Notes under the pieces: generated by a model
What the model was told of the DNA's origin: nothing
The model's input: only the letters and a program-made list of their open reading frames with translations
Databases searched by the model: none
Origin: Wenzhouxiangella sp.
GTDB lineage: Bacteria; Pseudomonadota; Gammaproteobacteria; Xanthomonadales; Wenzhouxiangellaceae
Assembly (NCBI GenBank): GCA_021767625.1
Contig: JAASTB010000154.1
Location: 1-5,655, forward strand
Reading direction: 5' to 3'
Length of the DNA stretch: 5,655 nucleotides
Program-made: the position numbers and the translations under genes
Part shown: positions 1 through 5,655 of the stretch, one piece after another
Numbering within the stretch: position 1 is the stretch's first letter
Layout: each line of letters starts with the position of its first letter

Positions 1-495
1 CCCGACCTGGGCGGGATGACACCGGTTGCGTTCGAGCCCGGCGCTGCGTCCGCCGCAGGTACGGGCGGCGAAATACCGGGCGGACGTTGGGAGCTGGTGG
101 CCCTGCGCTACGACTTCTTCCTGACCGTGGCGGGAGAGGCAACCGGCGCCTTCGAACTGGCCGCAACCGATGCCAGCTCGGGCGTGGGCAGCGCGGCGCT
201 CCAGGTGACCATCACCGAGCCTGCCCCGGACCAGATCGATGAAACCGGAGCGGGCCCCTACTCGGCAACGGGCAATTCCCTCGAATTCCAGAATGACTGC
301 GGGGATGCGCTCTTGCTGGGTGAGACCGAATACACCGTCGATACCTCCGGCGCCGAACCGGTCATGACGCTATGGGGCGATATAGACATCACCGATCCGT
401 TCCCGACCACCATTCCGATCGAAGCGGAATTCCTGCTGGTCGAGCCGGCTAACGGCGACGGCGCTGTGTTCCAGGATCGTTTCGAGAGCCCCTGA
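1..495 (+). CDS. Beta-rich probable secreted protein with C-terminal VFQDRFE tail, 5'-partial
   Basis: I do not recognise the family. The frame is open from the first base of the window (first codons read PDLGG), so the in-window ATG at 16 is probably internal and the true start lies to the left. The visible 164 residues are acidic, rich in Gly, Ala, Thr and Asp, and alternate short hydrophobic strands (for example RYDFFLTV, AALQVTI, VMTLWGDIDI, AEFLLVEP) with polar turns, as in a secreted beta-sandwich or beta-barrel domain. One cysteine is visible (FQNDCGDA). There is no membrane helix in the visible part. The protein ends VFQDRFESP directly before TGA, and the same tail closes the next gene, the metalloprotease at 610-2043. 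No export signal can be seen because the N-terminus is missing; secretion is inferred from composition and the shared tail. That the frame is coding is well supported; function is unknown. Confidence 0.8.
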   Translation, partial: PDLGGMTPVAFEPGAASAAGTGGEIPGGRWELVALRYDFFLTVAGEATGAFELAATDASSGVGSAALQVTITEPAPDQIDETGAGPYSATGNSLEFQNDCGDALLLGETEYTVDTSGAEPVMTLWGDIDITDPFPTTIPIEAEFLLVEPANGDGAVFQDRFESP

Positions 496-510
496 GACCG
501 GCCAGCGGGC

Positions 511-536
511 AAAAACCGCCATTGCAATCGGGCGGT
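511..536 (-). terminator. Possible rho-independent terminator read on the minus strand
   Basis: A perfect 6-bp stem (ACCGCC at 515-520 with GGCGGT at 531-536) encloses a 10-base loop that contains the palindrome ATTGCAAT. On the minus strand the stem is followed at once by a run of T (complement of the A run at 511-515), as in an intrinsic terminator. No minus-strand gene lies to its right, so it would stop antisense transcription entering the 3' end of the first gene. On the + strand there is no T run after it, so it is a poor terminator for that gene. The stem is short and the loop rather long. Confidence 0.35.
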
Positions 537-554
537 CCGTGACGAGCCTCACGG
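537..554. other. Small inverted repeat abutting the previous stem-loop
   Basis: CCGTGA (537-542) and TCACGG (549-554) form a perfect 6-bp stem around CGAGCC. It starts on the base after the preceding stem-loop ends, so the two sit in tandem. No T run follows. The loop CGAGCC could instead pair with GGCTCG at 567-572, giving an alternative fold. It lies about 20 bases upstream of the candidate -10 box of the metalloprotease gene, so an operator role is possible but unsupported. Confidence 0.3.
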
Positions 555-574
555 ATCACGTCGCGGGGCTCGTG

Positions 575-580
575 CATAAT
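575..580 (+). promoter_or_regulatory. Candidate -10 box for the metalloprotease gene
   Basis: CATAAT matches the sigma70 -10 consensus at five of six positions and stands out in GC-rich surroundings. It would start transcription near 587, about 23 bases before the preferred ATG at 610. No convincing -35 hexamer lies 16-18 bases upstream, so this is weak or activator-dependent if real. Confidence 0.35.
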
Positions 581-609
581 TGGTGCGAGCCCTTCGCGCA
601 GCAAGTGCC

Positions 610-2043
610 ATGCCCATTCGCTTCCTGGCCACCCTGGCCATCGCCCTGCTCGCCGCCGATACCGTACTGGCGACTGAATACGAAGTCATCGAAGGACGGC
701 TCGACATCGTCTGGGGCGACCCGCCGGCAGGCTCGGGCTTGCCCTCGCCGACGATCTTCACGATTACCGACGAGCGCGGCCGACACACGGAAATCGCGAT
801 CAGCGAGGAGCTGTGGCAAGCGCACGGGGGCTTCGTGGCGTGGAACCGGGGTCGGGTCCGGGCCCACCTCGCCGAAGGGCCGCTGGGCCGTGCCGAGGGA
901 TTCCGCCCCGGCACTCGCCGCGCCGCCGCATTGACGCTGCTGGAGGCGCCCGACAGCGGTTCCGCGCGCGGCGGGGTCACCGGGTCCCAGCCCTGGGTAT
1001 CCATTCTGTGCAAGTTTGCCGATGTCGACGCCGAGCCGGAGAACGTGGCTTTTTTCCACAACATGTACGCCAACACGGTCGGCGGCCTGGATGACTTCTG
1101 GCGCAAGCAGTCCTACGGCAATATCGACATTGTCGGCAGCGTCGCCGTCGACTGGGTCGACCTGCCCGGAAACCAGACCGATTACGTTCCCGAACCGGGC
1201 AGCGGAACCGGCGCCGATCTCAGCGGCCTGTTCGACGACTGCACCGCCGCGGCGGATCCCTTCGTCGACTTTTCGAATCACGGCCAGGGCGGATTTTCGG
1301 GCATCAACCAGATGTTCAACGAATGGCTCGACTGCTGCGCCTGGGGCGGCAGCCGCTTCGCCACGCTCGACGGCGTCACCAAGAGCTGGCGCGTGACCTG
1401 GGAACCGCCCTGGGGCTATGCCGACGCGGCCGTGATCGCCCACGAAATGGGCCACGGTTTCGGCCTGCCCCACTCCAACAACTTCGACAACGACACCAAC
1501 CCCTACGACAGCCCCTGGGACGTGATGAGCGCGGCCACCGGCTACGCCATCAACGATGCCACCTACGGACGGCAGGGCAAGCACCACACGGCCTATCACA
1601 AGAATCGCCTGGGATGGATCGCGCCCGACGAGATGCGCACCGTCGCACCGGGCGAGACGGTCACGATCACCATCGACGCCATGGCCGTGTCATCGACGTC
1701 GAACTACCGCATGGCGATCGTTCCGATCCCGGACAGCGACGACTGGTATACCGTCGAATCACGCAAGCGCCGCGGCTACGATGGCAACCTGCCGGGCGAT
1801 GCGGTGATCATCTCGGAAGTCGACACTTCGCGCGGGGAACCGGCCTGGTCGGTCGACATCGACGAACCGCCGGCCAACTACGCCGACAACGACGGCACGA
1901 TGTTCGTCCCGGGGGAGACCTTCTTCGACCCGCCTTCGGGCATCTGGATCCGCGTCGACTCGGAAACGCCCGACGGATACGTCGTGACCATCGGCGCCCA
2001 GACGGGGTTTCCCGTATTCAGCGACCGCTTCGAAGGCAACTGA
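610..2043 (+). CDS. Secreted metzincin-type zinc metalloprotease (M6/M11-like) with VFSDRFE tail
   Basis: This is a probable secreted zinc endopeptidase of 477 residues. The ATG at 610 is preferred over the in-frame TTG at 580 because it gives a clean signal peptide: MPIR, a hydrophobic core to about residue 19, and a likely signal peptidase I site after TVLA (about residue 21). The Shine-Dalgarno is weak. Residues about 22-120 are a non-catalytic N-terminal region. The catalytic region starts near 128 (PWVSILCKF). The zinc site HEMGHGFGLPH spans 278-288 (ligands H278, H282, H288; catalytic E279), and WDVMS, with M306, fits the metzincin Met-turn. YHKNRLGWI (329-337) resembles the block after the active site in M6 and gametolysin (M11) peptidases. 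M6 enzymes usually have Asp as third ligand, so the His here leaves the family open. Four cysteines (134, 211, 242, 243) could pair. A beta-rich C-terminal region ends in VFSDRFEGN, like the previous gene. Substrate unknown. Confidence 0.9.
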   Translation: MPIRFLATLAIALLAADTVLATEYEVIEGRLDIVWGDPPAGSGLPSPTIFTITDERGRHTEIAISEELWQAHGGFVAWNRGRVRAHLAEGPLGRAEGFRPGTRRAAALTLLEAPDSGSARGGVTGSQPWVSILCKFADVDAEPENVAFFHNMYANTVGGLDDFWRKQSYGNIDIVGSVAVDWVDLPGNQTDYVPEPGSGTGADLSGLFDDCTAAADPFVDFSNHGQGGFSGINQMFNEWLDCCAWGGSRFATLDGVTKSWRVTWEPPWGYADAAVIAHEMGHGFGLPHSNNFDNDTNPYDSPWDVMSAATGYAINDATYGRQGKHHTAYHKNRLGWIAPDEMRTVAPGETVTITIDAMAVSSTSNYRMAIVPIPDSDDWYTVESRKRRGYDGNLPGDAVIISEVDTSRGEPAWSVDIDEPPANYADNDGTMFVPGETFFDPPSGIWIRVDSETPDGYVVTIGAQTGFPVFSDRFEGN

Positions 2044-2066
2044 CACCGCGCCGGCCACGTGCGCTC

Positions 2067-2100
2067 CCGGCCGCTGCCGGCATTGGTCTTCACGAGACCA
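2067..2100. other. Two small inverted repeats between the protease and membrane-protein genes
   Basis: CCGGC (2067-2071) and GCCGG (2076-2080) can form a 5-bp stem with a four-base loop. TGGTCT (2084-2089) and AGACCA (2095-2100) can form a 6-bp stem with a five-base loop. Neither is followed by a T run, so they do not look like an intrinsic terminator. They lie in the 81-base gap just upstream of the ribosome binding site of the next gene and may only be chance structure in GC-rich DNA. Confidence 0.3.
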
Positions 2101-2112
2101 TCGAATCGGAAC

Positions 2113-2117
2113 GGGAG
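2113..2117 (+). promoter_or_regulatory. Ribosome binding site that fixes the start at 2125
   Basis: GGGAG ends seven bases before the ATG at 2125. This supports that ATG over the in-frame GTG at 2059, which would add 22 basic and polar residues before the first membrane helix and has no comparable site. Confidence 0.6.
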
Positions 2118-2124
2118 TCGGCAC

Positions 2125-3054
2125 ATGGACGACAGGCGCGAGCGCTTCATCTTCAAAGTGGCCCTTCTGCTGTTCGGAGCTTGCGCTGCCCTGTACCTGC
2201 TCACGGTCAGCGTCGGCAACATCACCGCACGCTTCGGCAAGCTCGGCTGGATCCCGATCATCATCGGCGTGCTGGCCCTGGCCGCCGGCGCAATCGTTGC
2301 CTGGGCTACGATGATCACCTGGCTGGACCGCCGCGTCCTGCGGCGCCATCGTGCCGACCCGGAAAGTGCCTTGCGCGAAGGACAGACGCTGGCCTTGTCG
2401 GGGCGGATCCGGGTGGCAGGTGCGCCCCTGACATCACCGTTCAGCGGCAAGGCCTGCGCAGCCTACCGCTACCAGGTGACGGCGCAGCGGCGCAACGTGG
2501 GCCCCGACAACGACTCACGCCAGCAGCTGTGCCTGCTCGGCTTCGCCCTGGCCGAGGCCCGGCTCGACTGCGCCAATCGCTCGTTCCCGATCCTCGCCCT
2601 GCCCGACGTGGACACCGACCTGCGCGAGATCGCGACAGGCGGTGACTGGGGCGATCGCGGGCTGGCGAGAATCCGGAAGCTGGAACAGGAAAGGGATTCG
2701 GTGGACGAGCCGCTGGCACGCGCCACCCTGTCCGACGCCTACCGGTTCGTGCGAGCGCCGCAATCGGAGGACCTCTTCGTGGCCTCGACCCGATCCGCCG
2801 GACCGGAGATCGGCGTCATCGAGGACGCCGTGCCCATCGACGAACCCGTCACCGTCCTCGCCGCCTACAACGCCCGAACCCGCGGCCTGGGCGCCAGGCA
2901 CCTGGGCGGACTCAAGGTCTTTGCCGGCACCTTCGACGAACGCCTGCGCGCCCTCGACGAGGAATGGCGCAAGGGACTGCAGATCGCCTCGCCGCTGCTC
3001 GGCGTGGGCCTGGCGCTCCTGACCGCCGCTGCCTGGTGGCCCGGACCGGGCTGA
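2125..3054 (+). CDS. Membrane protein with GIDE/BAM-like domain (bacterial MUL1-like, no RING finger)
   Basis: This 309-residue inner-membrane protein has two N-terminal helices (about 9-31 and 41-66), a soluble region (about 68-284) and a C-terminal helix (about 285-305). The start is set by GGGAG upstream of ATG. After the second helix, LSGRIRVAGAPLTSPFSG (91-108) followed by CAAYRYQV (111-118) resembles the opening of the GIDE or 'beside a membrane' domain of the eukaryotic MUL1/MULAN E3 ligase, where a small strand motif precedes an L-x-SP-x-SG-x-x-C-x-x-Y pattern. Later, EPVTVLAAYNA (240-250) and GLKVFAGTFDERLRAL (262-277) before the last helix match the MUL1 order of domain then membrane segment. 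No RING-type Cys/His cluster follows, so ligase activity is not expected. Bacterial relatives are often labelled E3 ligase by homology; their role is unknown. It lies 81 bases after the protease gene on the same strand and could be cotranscribed. The domain call is from memory of motifs, not a search. Confidence 0.8.
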   Translation: MDDRRERFIFKVALLLFGACAALYLLTVSVGNITARFGKLGWIPIIIGVLALAAGAIVAWATMITWLDRRVLRRHRADPESALREGQTLALSGRIRVAGAPLTSPFSGKACAAYRYQVTAQRRNVGPDNDSRQQLCLLGFALAEARLDCANRSFPILALPDVDTDLREIATGGDWGDRGLARIRKLEQERDSVDEPLARATLSDAYRFVRAPQSEDLFVASTRSAGPEIGVIEDAVPIDEPVTVLAAYNARTRGLGARHLGGLKVFAGTFDERLRALDEEWRKGLQIASPLLGVGLALLTAAAWWPGPG

Positions 3055-3164
3055 TCCGCATCGAGCGCGGCGTCACTACTCGTCGATCCTGGCGCGCTGG
3101 AATACGCCCATGGCCTCCTCGGGACGCTCGAGTCAGCGTTACGGGAGTAGACCTTGCCGGTGTT

Positions 3165-3836
3165 TCAGAGCGCCGACTCGGTCGAGACCACGTCTTCCGC
3201 TACCGGATCGCTGCGGTACTCGGACAGCTCGCAAGCCTCGTCGGCACAGGTCAGAAGCTTCTTTTCCGCCTGGCAGGTGGCCGAGTAGTAGCTCTCGCCC
3301 TCCTCGCCGTCGCCGAGGTGTTCCAGGTCACCGCAGTAGCCGGCATAGACCGCGTCCCACACGTAGGACGGAATGCCGGACGCTTGTTCGGCGGCTAGCG
3401 CCTCGTCGGCATTGCCTGAAGCATCGGCGATGCCGGTGGATTCCGCCGGTCCGCCGCAATCCATGTCCACGACGATCATCGATGGGTAGATGCAGGCAGC
3501 GCCGGTGATGGCATCCACGCCCAGCCCGATCAGCCCGCCGATCAAGGCGTTGCCTATCGTCATGGACTGGAAGCCGGCCTTGACCTGCTGGGCGGCGACG
3601 GGAAAGCCGGGCTTCGAACACTCGACCGTCAGCCCCGAACAGGACTTGTTGACCTCGGCCGTCCCCGGCGTGCGGTCGACATGGAAGGTGCCGTCCGAGT
3701 TCGTCAGCACGCAGGAGGCCTGCGGACAGTTGGGTGCATCGACGGAAATCGTCTGGTGACGCCCCGTGGTGACGGAAGCGCAACCGGCAACCAGAGAAAC
3801 GAAGACAACCAGGAAAAGAACACTGAAGCGAGACAT
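3165..3836 (-). CDS. Cysteine-rich outer-membrane-type lipoprotein with glycine-zipper-like segment
   Basis: The 223-residue product starts with a lipoprotein signal peptide ending LVAGC, so C19 should be lipidated; Ala-Ser follow it, with no Asp at +2, which favours the outer membrane. The start is supported by AAGGGGG four bases upstream of the ATG. Residues 20-80 form a small beta-type domain (TTGRHQTISV; DGTFHVDRTPGTAEV; LTVECSKPGF). A hydrophobic glycine-rich stretch follows (GNALIGGLIGLGVDAITGA, 95-113, then CIYPSMIVV), resembling the zipper of a known but uncharacterised proteobacterial lipoprotein type. Residues about 124-223 are an acidic tail. Ten cysteines besides C19 (37, 42, 66, 73, 115, 127, 168, 188, 197, 202) suggest periplasmic disulfides. 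Function is unknown. A promoter upstream suggests it is transcribed separately from the M14 gene. Confidence 0.87.
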   Translation of the reverse strand: MSRFSVLFLVVFVSLVAGCASVTTGRHQTISVDAPNCPQASCVLTNSDGTFHVDRTPGTAEVNKSCSGLTVECSKPGFPVAAQQVKAGFQSMTIGNALIGGLIGLGVDAITGAACIYPSMIVVDMDCGGPAESTGIADASGNADEALAAEQASGIPSYVWDAVYAGYCGDLEHLGDGEEGESYYSATCQAEKKLLTCADEACELSEYRSDPVAEDVVSTESAL

Positions 3837-3840
3837 GATT

Positions 3841-3847
3841 CCCCCTT
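3841..3847 (-). promoter_or_regulatory. Shine-Dalgarno of the lipoprotein gene
   Basis: Read on the minus strand, AAGGGGG lies four bases before the ATG at 3836. It is purine-rich and strong although the spacing is short, and it supports the chosen start, which also gives the lipoprotein signal peptide its full length. Confidence 0.6.
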
Positions 3848-3883
3848 GAACACGAATTGAAGAAAACGGAAAGCCACGGCGAT

Positions 3884-3893
3884 GCTCGCGAGC
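3884..3893. repeat. 10-bp perfect palindrome in the lipoprotein leader
   Basis: GCTCGCGAGC is a perfect palindrome lying between the candidate promoter and the lipoprotein start. An 8-base direct repeat, GAGCGCCT, occurs nearby at 3906-3913 and 3932-3939. Such signals could be a regulator site in the roughly 110-base leader, but in GC-rich DNA chance is a fair explanation. Confidence 0.3.
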
Positions 3894-3952
3894 CTCCCAG
3901 CCTTCGAGCGCCTGCCAACGCCGGGCGCATTGAGCGCCTCTTTTGTGCGGCC

Positions 3953-3981
3953 AGTATAGCCATGCCCCCCGGCGAATCCAA
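3953..3981 (-). promoter_or_regulatory. Candidate sigma70 promoter of the lipoprotein gene
   Basis: On the minus strand TTGGAT (3976-3981) and TATACT (3953-3958) are separated by 17 bases. The -10 box matches consensus at five of six positions; the -35 keeps only the TTG. Transcription would start near 3946, leaving a leader of about 110 bases. The promoter lies just after the stop of the upstream M14 gene, in an AT-richer patch. Confidence 0.5.
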
Positions 3982-3989
3982 ATCCGGTA

Positions 3990-5655
3990 TCAGTTCCCGG
4001 GTGAATCCCCCGACCAATGGGGCAGGCGCAAGATTGGAAAGCGGCGGTACGCCGATTCCGCAAATCGCGAGCGCTCGTACAGCCAGCGCAGTTGCGCCGT
4101 GCGACTGGTGGCGAAGGCTTCGTCGCTAGCCTTGGCCGACTCGAATGCCGCGCGCAGTTCGGCGTCTTCCGCGAGCATCTCGGTGGCGTGGGTCTCGAAA
4201 ATGTACGGCGAGAAGTGCTCTTTTCGGCCCAGCACGGTGTCAAAAAAGTTCCAGCGCGCAAAGGCATCCGGCGAGTCCGGCGACAGGACGGCGGCGAGGT
4301 AGCGCACCGCCGGTTGGTCGGACGGGATCACGCGGTCGCCCGGTTGCAGCACCACGCCCTGCTCCGACGCCCAGGTCACTTCGTATCGGTGGTGATAGAA
4401 ATGACCCTCCCAGGGTGAGTCCAGGCTCTCCACCGGGCCGATGCGCCCCACTTCTGCATCCACGGCTACCGGTTCGGTGATCTCGACCATGTGCACGTCG
4501 TTGGCCTCGAGACGCTCGATCACGTCGTGCCAGCCGCGCGGCACCACCCAGGCCGCCGGTCGCCGGATGCTCGCGCTCGGCTCGTAGCGATTCCGATAGG
4601 GCACAGACCGGCGGTAGGGCTTCGATCGGTCGAAGACCCGGCGCTGTTCGTCGCGACCGAAAGGACTGTCGACCAGCCGGGCTTCGTAGCCGCGGAATTC
4701 CAGTTGCTCGGGCTCGGCGTCCTCGTCGAGCGCCCAGGCGATCGGCAGGTGGTCCCGCGTGGGCCAGTCCCGGCGGTCGGCCAGGCGGCGGTCGCGCAGC
4801 GTCTCTCCGTGCTCGGCCAGCAGTTGCATGCTGACGACGAGGAAAGTGCGCTGGGCTTCGACGCGCTGCTCGAAGGGCTTGAGCATGTGCGTTTCGCTGA
4901 CGATGCCCGGCACCTGGAACATGGCGGCGAAGCCGCTGGAGTAGCGCGGGGTGTCGAGGAACTCCGTCCAGCCCTCACCCGGGTCTTGACCGAAGACATT
5001 GACGTAGGGCACGGCGTTCTCGCCCCGCCGGGACATGCGCCCGTAGAGCATCGGCATGAACCGTTGGCGCCAATATTCGCCCAGGCTGCCGCCGAGCTGG
5101 TCGGCCTGAGTGGCCAGCAGGGTGATGACATGCTGGTAGTCGGCGCCGTTGGTGGTGTGCGTATCGACGAACAGGTCGGGATCGAAGTCGTGAAGCAGAC
5201 GGGCGAAGCTCAGTGCGTTGCGCGAGTCAGCCTTGACGAAATCCCGGTTGAGGTCGAGATTGCGGGCGTTGCCGCGAAAGCCGTAGGCGTCCGGGCCAAC
5301 CTGGTTGGCGCGGGTCGGCTTGCCCCGGTTGCGCATTCCGCCGATGTTGTAGGCGGCGATGATGGCGATATCGACCTTGTTGAGGCCGGCCAGCTCCGGC
5401 TCGGCCAGGATGTCGCGGGCAAAGATCTGCGAGGCCGTCACGCCGGCCGGCTCGCCCGGATGAATGCCGTTCATTATCAGCAGGCGCGGACGCTGCCCAC
5501 CCTTGCCCGGCAGCTGCTCGCAGCCGTCGATGGACAGGTAGACGACGGCCAGCGGCTCGCCCGCGTCGGTCATGCCCCGCTCGCGCAGACAGGCGCGCTC
5601 CGGATACGCGTCGACCAGTTCGCGATAGAAGGCCAGGACCCGGTCGTAGTCGGCG
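3990..5655 (-). CDS. M14-family zinc carboxypeptidase-like protein, 5'-partial
   Basis: The frame runs off the right edge, so the N-terminus, and any signal peptide, is missing; 554 residues are visible. The ATG at 5573 is internal, since codons above it (YDRVLAFYRELVDAYPE, then G-M-T-D-A-G-EPLAVVYLS) fit the start of an M14 catalytic domain. M14 enzymes are zinc metallocarboxypeptidases that remove C-terminal residues from peptides or act on cell-wall peptides. Numbering from the ATG at 5573, the zinc site is HPGE (H38, E41), the third ligand is H139 in FVDTHTTNG, NLDLNRDF (105-112) carries the substrate-binding Asn-Arg, and E227 in IVSETHMLKP is the likely catalytic Glu. All key residues are intact. 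After about 330 there is an extra C-terminal region (AAWVVPRGW, then SPDSPDAFARWNFFD at 431-445) typical of the larger bacterial M14 proteins. It lacks the VF-x-DRFE tail. Specificity is unknown. Confidence 0.9.
   Translation of the reverse strand, partial: ADYDRVLAFYRELVDAYPERACLRERGMTDAGEPLAVVYLSIDGCEQLPGKGGQRPRLLIMNGIHPGEPAGVTASQIFARDILAEPELAGLNKVDIAIIAAYNIGGMRNRGKPTRANQVGPDAYGFRGNARNLDLNRDFVKADSRNALSFARLLHDFDPDLFVDTHTTNGADYQHVITLLATQADQLGGSLGEYWRQRFMPMLYGRMSRRGENAVPYVNVFGQDPGEGWTEFLDTPRYSSGFAAMFQVPGIVSETHMLKPFEQRVEAQRTFLVVSMQLLAEHGETLRDRRLADRRDWPTRDHLPIAWALDEDAEPEQLEFRGYEARLVDSPFGRDEQRRVFDRSKPYRRSVPYRNRYEPSASIRRPAAWVVPRGWHDVIERLEANDVHMVEITEPVAVDAEVGRIGPVESLDSPWEGHFYHHRYEVTWASEQGVVLQPGDRVIPSDQPAVRYLAAVLSPDSPDAFARWNFFDTVLGRKEHFSPYIFETHATEMLAEDAELRAAFESAKASDEAFATSRTAQLRWLYERSRFAESAYRRFPILRLPHWSGDSPGN

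Noticed and set aside
556..1599. Long open frame of 347 codons on the minus strand opposite the protease
   Set aside because: It is the antisense of a clear signal-peptide-bearing protease with an intact zinc site; its product is a low-complexity Gly/Val/Ala-rich shadow typical of GC-rich coding DNA.
1323..2645. Open frame of 440 codons on the + strand in another frame
   Set aside because: It spans parts of two real genes and the gap between them, and its product is an Arg/Pro/Gly/His-rich out-of-frame translation with no domain pattern.
3055..3164. Bidirectional terminator between the convergent genes
   Set aside because: I looked for a GC stem followed by T runs on either strand in this gap and found none convincing; termination here may be Rho-dependent.
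3990..4010. VF-x-DRFE tail on the M14 protein
   Set aside because: Its C-terminus reads PHWSGDSPGN, with no such motif, so the tail is not a feature of every protein in the window.
3328..4017. 229-codon minus-strand frame overlapping the lipoprotein gene
   Set aside because: The lipoprotein frame has a lipobox, a strong Shine-Dalgarno and a promoter; this one is an Arg-rich shadow across the promoter region.
1..5655. CRISPR array, tRNA, insertion sequence or phage genes
   Set aside because: No regularly spaced repeats, cloverleaf sequence, transposase motifs or terminal inverted repeats were seen anywhere in the window.

Overview
The window is GC-rich, gene-dense bacterial chromosome. Two secreted-type proteins with a shared C-terminal tail, a lipoprotein with a sigma70-like promoter, and the overall style suggest a gammaproteobacterium, perhaps of the Lysobacterales/Xanthomonadales (Wenzhouxiangella-like) group. 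That placement is an inference from composition and protein style; no rRNA or marker gene is present to confirm it.

The left half (1-3054) is read on the + strand. It holds the 3' end of an unrecognised beta-rich, probably secreted protein (open at the left edge, ending at 495), then a secreted metzincin-type zinc metalloprotease (610-2043) with a signal peptide and HExxHxxGxxH site, then a three-helix membrane protein (2125-3054) whose soluble part resembles the GIDE/BAM domain of the eukaryotic MUL1 (MULAN) ubiquitin ligase but has no RING finger. The right half (3165-5655) is read on the - strand. It holds a cysteine-rich outer-membrane-type lipoprotein of unknown function (3165-3836) and most of an M14-family zinc carboxypeptidase-like protein (3990 to beyond the right edge). 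The two halves converge on a 110-base gap (3055-3164).

No gene set here makes up an obvious pathway. The theme is the cell envelope: a secreted peptidase, an M14 peptidase, a lipoprotein and a membrane protein. The most interesting signal is that the first two proteins, otherwise unrelated, both end in VF-x-DRFE plus two residues, encoded by different synonymous codons. This suggests a conserved short C-terminal tag, possibly for sorting or secretion. No mobile elements, CRISPR arrays, tRNA or rRNA genes were seen, and no gap between genes exceeds 300 bases.
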